A stretch of DNA of 64,000 nucleotides, from assembly GCA_965278995.1 (NCBI GenBank), contig OZ257136.1, positions 4,526,001 through 4,590,000 of the forward strand, read 5' to 3'. Position numbers and translations under genes: made by a program. The stretch's first letter is position 1; each line of letters starts with the position of its first letter. Shown here piece by piece: positions 53,612 through 63,826 of this stretch. The stretch is from JADJYF01 sp965278995 (lineage in GTDB: Bacteria > Pseudomonadota > Gammaproteobacteria > Ga0077536). The notes beneath the pieces were generated by a model. It was not told where the DNA came from and made no database searches. It saw only the letters and a list, made by a program, of their open reading frames with translations.

Positions 53612-54652
53612 GAGGAAGGTTTCGGCAATACGGACAGTTCCGGCGTGCCCGAGATAGTCGAATTTCGTTTCCAGCCACTCGCGAGCCGTGTTTTTGCCGA
53701 CCTCGAACAGCTCGTTCAGGAAGTCAGGAGCGGTGTTGTACTTGCTGCTCGCACCGTACTCGCGCATCGCTTCAGTCGCCTCGATCATATGTAGCCGCAC
53801 GCGCCGATAGCGCGTGTCGTCGAGTTTCTGCTCGTTCAGCAGACGTTGCACGAAATCGATCGCGCGCAGTTCATGCAGCAACGACGCATTGAAGCTGATT
53901 TCGCTCATACGTTCGATGATCTCGGCGGCCGTATCGGGCACGTGGTCCCGCCTGAGCGGGTTGATCTGCACCAGCAGCAGGTCGCTAGTGGCGGTCGCGT
54001 AATGCAGCGGGTAGAGCGCCGGGTTACCCATGTAGCCGCCATCCCAGTAATGCTGGATCCCGCTGGCGTCCTCGACGGCGACAGCCTGAAACGCAAATGG
54101 CAGGCAGGCCGAGGCCAGTACCATATCGAGCGCGAGTTCGGTCTCGCGGAAGATGCGTACGCGGCCGCTGCGGACGTTGGTCGCGCTGATGAACAATTTG
54201 AACGGCGCTGCCACCTGCAGGCGCTCAAAATCGATCTGGCGCGCGAGCAGGCCGCGCAGCGGATTGTAGTTGAACGGATTGAGCTGATATGGCGAAAACA
54301 TGCGCGAGACCAGGTCGTACCACAGGAACATCGGGTTCAGGGACAAGGATCGCGGCGTGGCGACGCGAAACAGCGGATTCAGCGTGTACGAGGACGGCTG
54401 TGCGCCGACAGCGGTCCAGAACTGGGCCAGCGCTTCGCGCGCAGCTTCCCGCGGGTCGCGGCCGGCGGCCAGACCGTCAAGCCAGCCATCGGCACAGACG
54501 ACCGCGTTCATGGCTCCAGCGCTCGCTGCGGTTACACCGTCGAAGGCGAGCCGGCCGTCCTCGAGCAGAACGTCAAGTACGCCCCAGGTAAACGCGCCGT
54601 GTGAGCCACCTCCCTGCAGCGCGAGATTGATAGTTTTCGTGGCCGGATTCAC
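53609..54652 (-). CDS. Patatin-like phospholipase
   Basis: 347 residues. Patatin features: oxyanion loop GGGSHGAF (res 14-21), catalytic Ser44 in TAASAGAMNA (Ala replaces the usual first Gly of GxSxG), and the catalytic Asp in YWDGGYMGNPAL (D204). A lipid acyl hydrolase; whether it acts on phospholipids or storage lipids is unknown. The GTG start overlaps the histidine kinase stop by 4 nt (GTGA), so the two are translationally coupled. No signal peptide. Confidence 0.9.
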   Translation of the reverse strand: MNPATKTINLALQGGGSHGAFTWGVLDVLLEDGRLAFDGVTAASAGAMNAVVCADGWLDGLAAGRDPREAAREALAQFWTAVGAQPSSYTLNPLFRVATPRSLSLNPMFLWYDLVSRMFSPYQLNPFNYNPLRGLLARQIDFERLQVAAPFKLFISATNVRSGRVRIFRETELALDMVLASACLPFAFQAVAVEDASGIQHYWDGGYMGNPALYPLHYATATSDLLLVQINPLRRDHVPDTAAEIIERMSEISFNASLLHELRAIDFVQRLLNEQKLDDTRYRRVRLHMIEATEAMREYGASSKYNTAPDFLNELFEVGKNTAREWLETKFDYLGHAGTVRIAETFL

Positions 54653-57600
54653 GTCGGCTCCACCGAAGCGTCTTCAAGTGCGCCCGCGAGGACATCCAGC
54701 AGATACTCGAATGGCACCGGCTTGTGCATGAAGTGACGGATCCCTGCGGCCAGGCACACTGCTTCGTCGACGACATCGCTGTAGCCGGTGCAGAGCAATA
54801 TCGGCAGGTCCGGACGGATGCCGAGCAGGCGCCGCGCGAGATCGAAACCGCTCATGCCGGGCATCGTCTGATCGGTGATCAACGCATCGAACGTATCGCC
54901 GTGCGAGGCCGCCCAGTCCAGGGCAACCTGCGTATCGTTGAAAGCGGCGACCTGATAGCCCTGGCCCTCGAGCATCGTGCCCAACATGCGCGTGATCGAG
55001 GGTTCGTCGTCGACCAGCAGAATGGTGCCGCGGACATCGCGGGTCGTCGTCGTTTCGCGCACTGGAGCAGGCGCTTCGCTGGCTGCAAATGGGGCGGGGC
55101 GCAACAGTAGTTTTACGGTGGTGCCGGTGCCGGGTGCGGTTTCGATCAGGATATGACCTTGAGCGCGATGAACGACGCCATGGGTTACAGCAAGTCCCAT
55201 GCCGGTACCTTTGCCGACATCCTTGGTCGAGAAAAACGGCTCGAACAGATGCGCCACATGTTCCGGTCGGATCCCGCTTCCATTGTCGCTCAAAGCGACT
55301 TCGACGAACTCCCCGCTGAAATCGGCCGTGCAGCTCGCGCAGCGCGCCTGTCGATGTCGCGCACCGTGCAGCCGTATCGTGATATGACCATGCTCGCCGA
55401 TGGCATCGCGCGCGTTGACGGCGAGATTAACCAGCGCCTGATGCAGGTCGACGGCATCGACCAGCACGTCGCCAGCTCCCGGATCGAGTTGCATCGCGAT
55501 GCGGATGCCGGCCGGGATCATCGGCTGCAGAAATTGCACAGCCTCGTCAATCAGACGTTGCGGCGAAGCGCAATGTTGCTCCTGACCGGGGGTATGCCGA
55601 CTGAACGCAAGCATCTTGCTCACCAGATCGCGCGCGCGTTCGCCGCCCTGTTCAACGGCGGCCAGATACTCGTCGAGCTTGGGGTTGTCGTAAGCGGTGG
55701 ACACGCGTCTGGCGAGATGCGTGAAACCGAGCATGCTGGCCAGAATATTATTGAAATCGTGCGCAATGCCGCCGGTCAACTGGCCAATGGCCTCCATTTT
55801 CTGGGCCTGCTGGATCTGCGCCTGCAGCCGCAGCCGTTCGATTTCATCGGCGCGCCGATCGGTAATATCTTCGATAGTGCCGGCGAATCCGAGCAGCTGC
55901 GCGTTTTCCGTGATCGGCGCAGCGCGCGCCAACAGCAGGCGCTCGGGGCCGTTTTCGTCCTGGGTCCGATATTCGACTTCCATCAGATTTTGCGGAGCGG
56001 CACAGAACTCCCGCCAATGCTGCACTACACGCGCTCTGTCCTCTAGGTGCACGTGCGATTCCCAGGCGAAACCGCTGGCCTGTTCGGCGGTCAGCCGCAC
56101 GGTTTTGAGATAGGTCGCATTGGCAAATACCAGCCTTCCGTCCGGCGCGTTGAAGAAGATTCCGACCGGCGAGTTGTCGAGCACCGTGCGCAGGCGTGCC
56201 TCGCTTTCACGTAACGCTTTTTCAGTATGTTTGATTGCGGTGATGTCGGTGCGCAGACTGACAGTGCCGCCGCTGGCGGTCGGGAAATCGCCAATGCGAA
56301 ACCAGTGTTCGCCGAGTTTCATTTCCCAGTTGCCACGGCGCTCACGGTGAATGGCAAGCCGTTCTTTTATTGCCTGTTCGAGATCGCGCCCTGCCAGATA
56401 GTCGGGATAGCGCAAGTGCAGATCGCGGGTCAGCACCTGCAGCGGCGTCCCTGGCTGCAGCATCTCGGGAGCATAGCCGTACATCTCGCCATAGCGCTGG
56501 TTGCTGAGGACCAGACGATCGTTGGCATCGGACATCACGATACCCGCGTCGATATGTTCGATGGCATCGCGCAGTTGTTCGCGCGCCTGGGCCAGTTCGG
56601 CTTCGCGCTGCTTGCGCTCGGTGATGTCGGAAATCGAACCGACGACGCGCACGGGCTGGCCGTCGCCATCATGTAGCGTGGTGCCGCGACAATGGAACCA
56701 TCGCCATTCGTCGTTGCGCGTACGCAAGCGAAAATCGAAATTCATGTTACCGCCGCCATTGCGGAGTTGGCGGACCAGTTCGACCTGCAGCGCTTTGTCA
56801 TCGGGATGACCGTAGCGGGCGACGAAATCTCGGCGGAGGCTGGGCATTTCGTCGATGCTGTGCCCGAGCAGTTCGCCGAGCCGCGGCGACAGATACAGTT
56901 CGTCGGAGACGTAACGCCAGTCCCACAGGCCGTCCATCGATCCGCGCACCGCGAGTTCGAGAAACTCAGTCCGTTCGCGTAACAGTTCGGCCGCTTCATG
57001 CGCTGCATGTACGTCCATGAACAGCCCATGCGCGCGCGTGGCGCGGCCCTCGGCATCGCGCTCGACGACCCGTCCGCCCATCTGGACATATCGCCAGGAG
57101 CCGTCTTTCGCTTTCACACGATGCGGCAATGGCGTGCCGAAAGTGCCGTCGCGCAGGAAATCGAGGATGTTTTGTCGAGATGCCGGGTAATCGTCGGGAT
57201 GCGCCAACGCAGCCCACGCGGCAGCCGTCGGCGGAATTTCGCCAGGTTCATAGCCGAGCAGACGCGACCATACCGGATTGACGTCGAAGCGATCGCTGGT
57301 GACATCCCATAAGATCTCGGCGAGTCCGGCGCTTTCGATGGCAAGCGCGAGATGCGATTCCTTGTCGCGCAGCGCCTGCTCCGCCAGTCGTTGCTCGTGA
57401 ATATCGGCATACACGCCGAGCAGTCGCAGCGCATCACCGTTCTCATCGCGCTCGATGACGTGTGCCTGTACACGTACCCAATGCCAATTGCCGGCCCGCG
57501 TCAACAGGCGATACTCACAGGTCGCGGGGGTGGAACCGGCCTGCAGCAGCTGGTCGAGCAGACTGGCAATACGCGAAAAATCCTCGGGATGCACACGCGC

Positions 57601-58332
57601 CACCCAGGCTGCGCGATTGAGCCCGAATTCCTCGGGCGTCCATCCGAGTATCTCGGCGAAACGTGAATCGACCGTCATTCGATCGTCGCGGACATGCCAT
57701 TCGAGCAGGCCAAGATTGCTGATCGCCAGCGCTGCCGCCAGGCGTTGTTCCTGATCGATACGTTCGCGTTCAGTAGCAATGCGCTGCAGTTCCAGTGTCG
57801 CGCGCGCAGCTGCGGTTCTGAGCAGCGCGCGCTCGGCCGGGTTGTCGCCGCAAGGATGATCGTCGATGGCAACGATGATCCCCAGCAATTCGCCCGCTGG
57901 CGTCAGCAAACCGGCGCCACGATAACTCTGCGCGCCCAGCGCGGCCAGGATGGGTGCCTGTGGAAAGTGACTGGCGACATTGTGCCCGATGACGACAACC
58001 GGATCGGCCAGCGACCAGGCATGTTCGCAGGGAGTGCCGACCAACGGATAGCGCATGCCGTGTACAGCGGGCTTGCCGCCAGCTACGCCAACCAGCTCGA
58101 TAATGCCGGTGCCGGGGATGAGGCGGCCGACATTGGCCCAGTGACAGTCGAGCCCGGCACGTACGGTTTCGGCGATGGTGTCGAACGCATTGCGCGCGGG
58201 GTCGAGGTAGGCCAACCGTTCAAGTGCAACGGTCATGCGCGCATTCAGCGCACGGCTAAGGTCGAGTTCAGCCGCAGCGAGGTTCGCTACCTCGGTGAGC
58301 AGAGCGGTGCCTGAAGGGGTTTCGCGAGACAT
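54649..58332 (-). CDS. Hybrid histidine kinase: GAF, five PAS, HisKA, HATPase, receiver
   Basis: 1227 residues with no membrane segment, so probably a cytosolic sensor. Order: GAF (~45-195), PAS domains at about 205-330, 335-455, 460-580, 585-700 and 705-830, HisKA with phosphoacceptor H858 (GGIAHDFNNIL), HATPase (ALVNLAVNARDAIGEHGHITI, LSDNGSGIRPEHVAHLFEPFFSTK, GTGMGLAVTHGVV), and a receiver domain from ~1102 with D1154 (ALITDQTMPGMSG). The PAS domains of the PAS_3 type (W...RVHPED, EYRLLTRAGNWHWV) suggest small-molecule or redox sensing. It is coupled to the patatin gene; no DNA-binding regulator is adjacent. Confidence 0.93.
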   Translation of the reverse strand: MSRETPSGTALLTEVANLAAAELDLSRALNARMTVALERLAYLDPARNAFDTIAETVRAGLDCHWANVGRLIPGTGIIELVGVAGGKPAVHGMRYPLVGTPCEHAWSLADPVVVIGHNVASHFPQAPILAALGAQSYRGAGLLTPAGELLGIIVAIDDHPCGDNPAERALLRTAAARATLELQRIATERERIDQEQRLAAALAISNLGLLEWHVRDDRMTVDSRFAEILGWTPEEFGLNRAAWVARVHPEDFSRIASLLDQLLQAGSTPATCEYRLLTRAGNWHWVRVQAHVIERDENGDALRLLGVYADIHEQRLAEQALRDKESHLALAIESAGLAEILWDVTSDRFDVNPVWSRLLGYEPGEIPPTAAAWAALAHPDDYPASRQNILDFLRDGTFGTPLPHRVKAKDGSWRYVQMGGRVVERDAEGRATRAHGLFMDVHAAHEAAELLRERTEFLELAVRGSMDGLWDWRYVSDELYLSPRLGELLGHSIDEMPSLRRDFVARYGHPDDKALQVELVRQLRNGGGNMNFDFRLRTRNDEWRWFHCRGTTLHDGDGQPVRVVGSISDITERKQREAELAQAREQLRDAIEHIDAGIVMSDANDRLVLSNQRYGEMYGYAPEMLQPGTPLQVLTRDLHLRYPDYLAGRDLEQAIKERLAIHRERRGNWEMKLGEHWFRIGDFPTASGGTVSLRTDITAIKHTEKALRESEARLRTVLDNSPVGIFFNAPDGRLVFANATYLKTVRLTAEQASGFAWESHVHLEDRARVVQHWREFCAAPQNLMEVEYRTQDENGPERLLLARAAPITENAQLLGFAGTIEDITDRRADEIERLRLQAQIQQAQKMEAIGQLTGGIAHDFNNILASMLGFTHLARRVSTAYDNPKLDEYLAAVEQGGERARDLVSKMLAFSRHTPGQEQHCASPQRLIDEAVQFLQPMIPAGIRIAMQLDPGAGDVLVDAVDLHQALVNLAVNARDAIGEHGHITIRLHGARHRQARCASCTADFSGEFVEVALSDNGSGIRPEHVAHLFEPFFSTKDVGKGTGMGLAVTHGVVHRAQGHILIETAPGTGTTVKLLLRPAPFAASEAPAPVRETTTTRDVRGTILLVDDEPSITRMLGTMLEGQGYQVAAFNDTQVALDWAASHGDTFDALITDQTMPGMSGFDLARRLLGIRPDLPILLCTGYSDVVDEAVCLAAGIRHFMHKPVPFEYLLDVLAGALEDASVEPT

Positions 58333-58437
58333 CCAATTACCCGCACACCGCGAGCGCGAATCGACCTCGCCCGCACGAGCTTGTCAGCGGGCGTCCGGGC
58401 GGCGAAGATGGCGTGAACTCGTTCATCGGCAACTATC

Positions 58438-58734
58438 ATGCCCTACGTTATCCATACGCGCGACAAACCCGGTAGTGCAGCATTGCGCGCCACGACCCGT
58501 CCGGCGCACCTTGCCTACCTCGAACCCTTCACCGTGCGGATCCTCGCCGCCGGCGCGACCCTGTCGGACGACGGCGGCGACGCCACCGGCAGTCTGATCA
58601 TCTTCGACACCGAGGACCGGGCCGAAGCCGAAAGCCTGGCGGCCAATGACCCGTTTACGCTGGCCGGCTTGTTCGCCAGCGTTGAAGTCGTGCGCTGGCG
58701 CAAAGTCTTCTTCGCCGGCGAACGGCTGCTGTAA
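58438..58734 (+). CDS. YciI family protein
   Basis: 98 residues with the YciI/YCII-related look: MPYVIHTRDKPGSAALRATTRPAHLAYLEPF, GSLIIFDTEDRAEAESLAANDPF, VEVVRWRKVF. The family forms small ferredoxin-like dimers of unclear function with a conserved His/Asp pair; here His24 (PAHLAYL) and Asp66 (NDPF) are kept. Followed after 43 bp by the AhpD-like gene. Confidence 0.92.
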   Translation: MPYVIHTRDKPGSAALRATTRPAHLAYLEPFTVRILAAGATLSDDGGDATGSLIIFDTEDRAEAESLAANDPFTLAGLFASVEVVRWRKVFFAGERLL

Positions 58735-58777
58735 GGACCGCAACATCGCCCTTTTACCGAGAGGAGCTCGCAGTCTC

Positions 58778-59362
58778 ATGAGACCGATATTTGCCGCCGG
58801 CCTGCTGGCCGAAGACCAGGCTCAGGGTGAAGTAGGCGCGCTGTTCGACGACATCCGCAGTACCATGGGCGCGCCATTCGTACCTAATTTCTTTAAAACA
58901 CAGGCCGCAGTTTCGCCCCGCGTGCTGCGCAATACCTGGTCCATCGTCAAAGGCATCCTGTGCGAAGGAAAACTCGGGCGCGTGTTGAACGAGAAGATTC
59001 TGACCGCCATTTCGCATGCTCGCGGGTGCCACTACTGCGAATCCGCGCACCTCGCCTTTCTGGCTCTGCTGGATGTTCCGGCGGGCGCCATGTCGCAGCT
59101 CTGCGGTGACTGGGAGGCGATCGAAAACGAGCGCGAACGCGCGATCATCGCCTTCGCCGTCAAGTGCGGCACGCGCGCCCATCAGCTCGAAAGCGACGAC
59201 TATCAGCCACTGCGGGCGCATGGCTTGAGCGATGAGGATATCGCCGAACTGGTTGCCATGTGCGCTTTCTCGACCTACGTCAATACGATTGCTGATGGTA
59301 TGCGCGTGCCGACCGACGACGCCATCAATACGCTGTTGGGCCGGCCATTGGGCACCCAGTAG
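58778..59362 (+). CDS. Carboxymuconolactone decarboxylase / AhpD-like protein
   Basis: 194 residues from the ATG at 58778 (GAGGAG upstream). Contains the AhpD-type redox motif GCHYCESAH (C84, C87, H91) in an all-helical fold (LNEKILTAISHARG, ERAIIAFAVKC). AhpD proteins reduce peroxiredoxin partners; the peroxidase-like role is inferred. It is likely co-transcribed with the YciI gene, and its 3' end overlaps the convergent cusA gene by 38 bp. Confidence 0.9.
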   Translation: MRPIFAAGLLAEDQAQGEVGALFDDIRSTMGAPFVPNFFKTQAAVSPRVLRNTWSIVKGILCEGKLGRVLNEKILTAISHARGCHYCESAHLAFLALLDVPAGAMSQLCGDWEAIENERERAIIAFAVKCGTRAHQLESDDYQPLRAHGLSDEDIAELVAMCAFSTYVNTIADGMRVPTDDAINTLLGRPLGTQ

Positions 59363-62300
59363 GGGCACTCTCACGCGGACGCGGTCGCCGCAGAACGCGA
59401 TAGCCGACCGGCAGAATGAACAACGACAGCAGAGGCGCCGTGATCATCCCGCCGATCATCGGCGCGGCGATGCGACTCATGACTTCAGAGCCGGTACCCT
59501 CGCCGATCAGTATCGGCAGCAGCCCGGCGACGATCACCGCCACGGTCATCGCTTTGGGGCGCACCCGCAGCACCGCGCCTTCCTGGATGGCCTGATCGAG
59601 GTCGTGCATGGAGCCGTGACCACTGGCCAGTTTCTCCTGCCAGGCATTGCGCAGATACAGCAGCATGACGACACCGAATTCGGCGGCGACGCCAGCCAGC
59701 GCGAGAAAACCGACCGCAGCGGCGACTGACAGACGGTAGTCGAGCAGATACATGAACCAGACCCCGCCAGCGAGCGCGAACGGCAGGGTGAGCATGATCA
59801 ACAGTGCTTCATCCAGACGATGGAACACCAGATAAAGCAGAACGAAAATCAGCGCCGCGGTTGCTGGACCAACCAGCGCGAGCCGTGCCGCTGCGCGTTC
59901 GAGATATTCGAACTGGCCGGAATACTTGACGCTCATGCCGGGCGCCAGGGTGACACCATCGGTGACCGCGCGCCGCAAATCGACCACGACCGACGCCAGG
60001 TCGCGGTTGCGCACATCGATATAGACCCAACCGGACAGGCGGCCGTTCTCGCTCCGGATCATCGTCGGCCCCATCGTTACCGCAAGATGCGCGACGTCGC
60101 CGAGCAGGATCTGCTGCTTGTTGCCGGTCAGGATCGGCAGCTTTTGCAGCGCTACCACTGAGTCGCGGATCTCGCTCGGATAGCGCACGTTGATCGGATA
60201 GCGCGCGAGTCCGTCGATGACTTCGCCGATGTTTTCTCCACCGATGGCACCAGCGACCGTGTTTTGTACGTCGGCGATATTCAGACCGTAGCGGGCCGCG
60301 GCCGCGCGATCGATGTCGATGTCGATATATCGACCGCTGGTCAAGCGCTCAGCAAGCGCTGAACTCACACCCGGTACGCGTTTGGCCACATGCTCGATGG
60401 CCGCAGCCACGCGGTCGATATCGGTGAGGTATTCGCCGGCAACCTTGATCCCGATAGGGCTCTTGATGCCAGTCGCGAGCATATCGATGCGATTCCGTAT
60501 TGGCGGTACCCAGATGTTGGCGAGACCGGGTACGCGAACCGTACGATCGAGTTCTTCGATAAGTCGCGCCGGTGTCATGCCCGGCCGCCAGCTTGCGCGC
60601 GGTTTGAAGCGGATGGTGGTCTCGAACATTTCAAGCGGCGCGGGATCGGTGGCGGTCTCGGCGCGCCCGGCTTTGCCGAAGACCTGCGCGACTTCCGGCA
60701 CGGACGCAATGAGCCTGTCGGTCTGCTGCAGAATTTCGGCTGCTTTCTGCGCAGAAAGACCCGGCAGGGCCGACGGCATGTAGAGAACGTCGCCTTCGTC
60801 GAGTGAGGGCATGAATTCGCCGCCAAGCTGGCTGAGCGGGAATACGCTCGTGGCTGCAATCGCGAATGCCCCCAGCAGGGTCAAACGCGGCCAGCGCAGC
60901 GCAGCGCCGAGCAACGGTCGATACAGGGCAATAAGAACTCGATTGAGCGGGTTGCGCGTTTCCGCGGGAATGCGCCCGCGGATCCAGTAACCCATCAGCA
61001 CCGGCACGAGCGTCACGGCAAGCGCGGCTGCGCCGGCCATGGCGTATGTTTTGGTAAACGCGAGCGGACCAAACAGGCGCCCTTCCTGAGCCTGCAGCGT
61101 AAACACCGGCACGAACGAAAACGTAATAATGAGCAGCGAGAAGAACAAGGCCGGTCCGACTTCGACGGCAGCTTCTGTGATCAGCTCCCAACGCCTTGCA
61201 CCGGCTGGCTCAATGCCTGGATTGGCGTGCTGCCAGGCCTCGATGCGCTTATGTGCGTTTTCGATCATGACGACCGCTGCGTCGACCATCGCCCCGACCG
61301 CGATCGCTATCCCGCCGAGCGACATGATGTTGGCGTTGATCCCCTGAACGTGCATGACGATGAATGCAATCAGAACACCGAGCGGCAGAGTACAGATGGC
61401 GACTCCTGCTGAACGCAGATGGCCCAGGAACGCGACGCAGACGATCGCCACGACGACGAACTCCTCGGCAAGTTTCTGCCAGAGATTCGCCACCGCACGG
61501 TCGATGAGCTGCGAGCGATCGTAAGTCGGGACTATCGTCACGCCCTCCGGCAGCCCGCCTTCGATCTCAGCAAGGCGTTGGCGAACCGCTGCGATGGTCT
61601 GGCGGGCGTTCTTGCCCGAGCGCAGCACGACGATACCGCCTGCGACTTCGCCCTGGCCGTCGAGCTCGGCGATACCGCGCCGCAATTCCGGCCCGAGACG
61701 GACTTCGGCGACATCGCCAAGCGCAACCGGAATACCATTTTCGGAGACACCGAGCGGGATGAGACGAAAATCGTCCAGCGTCTTCAGATAGCCCGACGCA
61801 CGCACCATGTATTCGGCTTCCGCCATGGTCAGCACCGCGCCGCCGGTCTCCTGATTCGCCGCTTGAATAGCGGCACTGACGCGCGCCGCCGGAATGCCAT
61901 AGGCGGCCAGCCTGACCGGGTCGAGAACAACCTGGAATTGCTTGACCATGCCGCCGACCGAGGCCACTTCTGCGACGTCAGGCAGCGCTTTCAATTCGAA
62001 ACGCAGAAACCAGTCCTGCAGTGCACGCAGTTGCGCGAGGTCGTGTTTGCCGCTGCGATCGACCAGCGCATATTCGAAGATCCAGCCGACCCCGGTGGCA
62101 TCGGGGCCCAGCGCAGGTCGTGCCTGCGCTGGCAATTGCCCCTGGATCTGATTCAGATACTCGAGCACGCGGGAGCGTGCCCAATAGAGATCGGTACCGT
62201 CCTCGAACAGGACATAGACGTAGGAGTCGCCGAAGAACGAATAGCCGCGCACGCTGCGTGCCCCCGGCACCGACAACATCGTTCGCGTCAGCGGATACGT

Positions 62301-62495
62301 GACCTGATTCTCGACGATACGCGGCGCCTGGCCGGCATAGGGTGTACGGATGATGACTTGAACATCGGACAGATCGGGCAGTGCATCTATCGGTGTGTTG
62401 CGCACAGCCTGCAGTCCCCACGCCACGAGCGCGGCCGCTGCCATCAGCACCAGCACACGGTTCGCGACCGACCAGCGGATTAGTCGCGCGATCAT
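59325..62495 (-). CDS. cusA: Heavy-metal RND efflux pump CusA (Cu(I)/Ag(I) type)
   Basis: 1056 residues, inner-membrane proton antiporter of the tripartite Cus pump. It resembles E. coli CusA closely. The methionines equal to M573, M623 and M672 are kept (LYMPSALP, LEMFETT, NRIDMLATG), supporting Cu(I)/Ag(I) as substrate. The proton-relay Asp in VGAMVDAAVVMIENAHKR and GVAAEFGVVMLLYLR are present. Order is cusC-cusB-cusA on the minus strand, with a 4-nt overlap with cusB. Confidence 0.96.
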   Translation of the reverse strand: MIARLIRWSVANRVLVLMAAAALVAWGLQAVRNTPIDALPDLSDVQVIIRTPYAGQAPRIVENQVTYPLTRTMLSVPGARSVRGYSFFGDSYVYVLFEDGTDLYWARSRVLEYLNQIQGQLPAQARPALGPDATGVGWIFEYALVDRSGKHDLAQLRALQDWFLRFELKALPDVAEVASVGGMVKQFQVVLDPVRLAAYGIPAARVSAAIQAANQETGGAVLTMAEAEYMVRASGYLKTLDDFRLIPLGVSENGIPVALGDVAEVRLGPELRRGIAELDGQGEVAGGIVVLRSGKNARQTIAAVRQRLAEIEGGLPEGVTIVPTYDRSQLIDRAVANLWQKLAEEFVVVAIVCVAFLGHLRSAGVAICTLPLGVLIAFIVMHVQGINANIMSLGGIAIAVGAMVDAAVVMIENAHKRIEAWQHANPGIEPAGARRWELITEAAVEVGPALFFSLLIITFSFVPVFTLQAQEGRLFGPLAFTKTYAMAGAAALAVTLVPVLMGYWIRGRIPAETRNPLNRVLIALYRPLLGAALRWPRLTLLGAFAIAATSVFPLSQLGGEFMPSLDEGDVLYMPSALPGLSAQKAAEILQQTDRLIASVPEVAQVFGKAGRAETATDPAPLEMFETTIRFKPRASWRPGMTPARLIEELDRTVRVPGLANIWVPPIRNRIDMLATGIKSPIGIKVAGEYLTDIDRVAAAIEHVAKRVPGVSSALAERLTSGRYIDIDIDRAAAARYGLNIADVQNTVAGAIGGENIGEVIDGLARYPINVRYPSEIRDSVVALQKLPILTGNKQQILLGDVAHLAVTMGPTMIRSENGRLSGWVYIDVRNRDLASVVVDLRRAVTDGVTLAPGMSVKYSGQFEYLERAAARLALVGPATAALIFVLLYLVFHRLDEALLIMLTLPFALAGGVWFMYLLDYRLSVAAAVGFLALAGVAAEFGVVMLLYLRNAWQEKLASGHGSMHDLDQAIQEGAVLRVRPKAMTVAVIVAGLLPILIGEGTGSEVMSRIAAPMIGGMITAPLLSLFILPVGYRVLRRPRPRESAPTGCPMAGPTAY

Positions 62496-63826
62496 GGTGA
62501 GGCTCCCGGCGTATTTATTCCCGGATTTGCGTGTGTGCTGTGCGCGTCGTGATTGCCGGTTGGCGCTGCAGCGGGCTCGGTTTCGACTGCCATGGCATCG
62601 TCCGTCACCGGCAACACGGCGCCAAGGCTGGCCGCCGAATCGAGCAGGAACTGGCCGGACGCCACAACTTTCTGGCCTGCTTCCAGCCCCGCCACAATCT
62701 CGATCCTGCCGCCCTGTTCGCGCCCCGTTTGAACAATGCGCGGCTGATAGCCGCCGCCCTCGGTGGCGATGTATACCAGGGTGCGTCGACCGGTGCGGAT
62801 CACGGCCTCACTCGGCACCAGCAGTGCTGGAGTGGCGTTGCCCGCCACAATGCGGACCTCGGCGAACATGCCGGGGCGAAGGCGAACATCGGAATTGCTG
62901 AGCACAGCGCGCACGGTCACGGTGCGCGTATCGAGTCGAGCCTGCGGCAGGATGGCAATGACCTCGCCGCGGTAGGTCTTACCGGGAAACGCGTGCAACA
63001 CGGCTGTGATCGGATTGCCCACACGAATATCACCGAGCGCGCGTTCCGGTACGGCCGCTTCGAGCCATACCGGGTCGAGACCGTTGATACTTGCCAGCGT
63101 GTCACCGGCGCGGACAGTCATGCCGGTACGCACCTCGAGTGTCTGGAGGACACCAGCAATAGGCGTGGTCACGGTGATCCGTGCTTCGGCGTTACCGCTT
63201 GCTTCGATGCGCTCAATTACTTCGGGGGGCGCGCCGAGCAGGCGGAAGCGCACGCGCGCCGCGTCAAGCAGCGCCTGATCGCCATGTGCGCGCAGAGCGA
63301 GCAACTCGGTGCCGGCGGCCGTCCAACTCGGGACCAGCAGATCGACCAGCGGTGCACCACGTGAAACGACATCCGCCACAGCACGATCGTAGACCCGTTC
63401 GACAAACGCATCGGCACGGGCCTGCACAACGGCGCTGTCGCGCGCGTTCAAGACCAGCGTACCGACGGCATCGACGGTAATCGCCAGCGTGTCGTTGACG
63501 ACAGTGGCGAGACGCATACCGAGGTTCTGCGCTGCGGCCGGGTTGATCTGCACGGTGCCATCGATGCTCTCTTCGGCGTACTTCGGTACCAATTGCATAT
63601 CCATGAACGGCGATTTACCGGGGGCGTCGAAATGTTGCGCAGGCGACATCGGGTCGTACCAGTAGAGAACGCGTTTCTCCGCCGCCGCTGGTTTGTCTGA
63701 CGCATACGTCGTTGACGAGATTGCTGGCATCACCAGCGCGCGCTGCGCGAAGTAATAACCGCCAGCGGCTGCGATCATTGCGGTAAGCGCAAACGCAATG
63801 GTGAGCCCATAGGCGCGGGCGCTCAT
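62492..63826 (-). CDS. cusB: Periplasmic adaptor CusB of the heavy-metal RND pump
   Basis: 444 residues with an N-terminal anchor (LTIAFALTAMIAAAGGYYF), then the metal-binding segment LYWYDPMSPAQHFDAPGKSP and PFMDMQLVPKY, whose methionines match CusB metal ligands. The membrane-fusion core includes VQINPAAAQNLGMRLATV, GTLVLNARDSAVVQARADAFVERVYDRAVADVV, ITVTTPIAGVLQTLEVRTGMTVRAGDTL and VLHAFPGKTYRGEVIAILPQARLDTRT. A His/Asp/Thr tail (GNHDAHSTHANPG) could add metal sites. Its start overlaps the upstream gene by 4 nt. Confidence 0.94.
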   Translation of the reverse strand: MSARAYGLTIAFALTAMIAAAGGYYFAQRALVMPAISSTTYASDKPAAAEKRVLYWYDPMSPAQHFDAPGKSPFMDMQLVPKYAEESIDGTVQINPAAAQNLGMRLATVVNDTLAITVDAVGTLVLNARDSAVVQARADAFVERVYDRAVADVVSRGAPLVDLLVPSWTAAGTELLALRAHGDQALLDAARVRFRLLGAPPEVIERIEASGNAEARITVTTPIAGVLQTLEVRTGMTVRAGDTLASINGLDPVWLEAAVPERALGDIRVGNPITAVLHAFPGKTYRGEVIAILPQARLDTRTVTVRAVLSNSDVRLRPGMFAEVRIVAGNATPALLVPSEAVIRTGRRTLVYIATEGGGYQPRIVQTGREQGGRIEIVAGLEAGQKVVASGQFLLDSAASLGAVLPVTDDAMAVETEPAAAPTGNHDAHSTHANPGINTPGASP

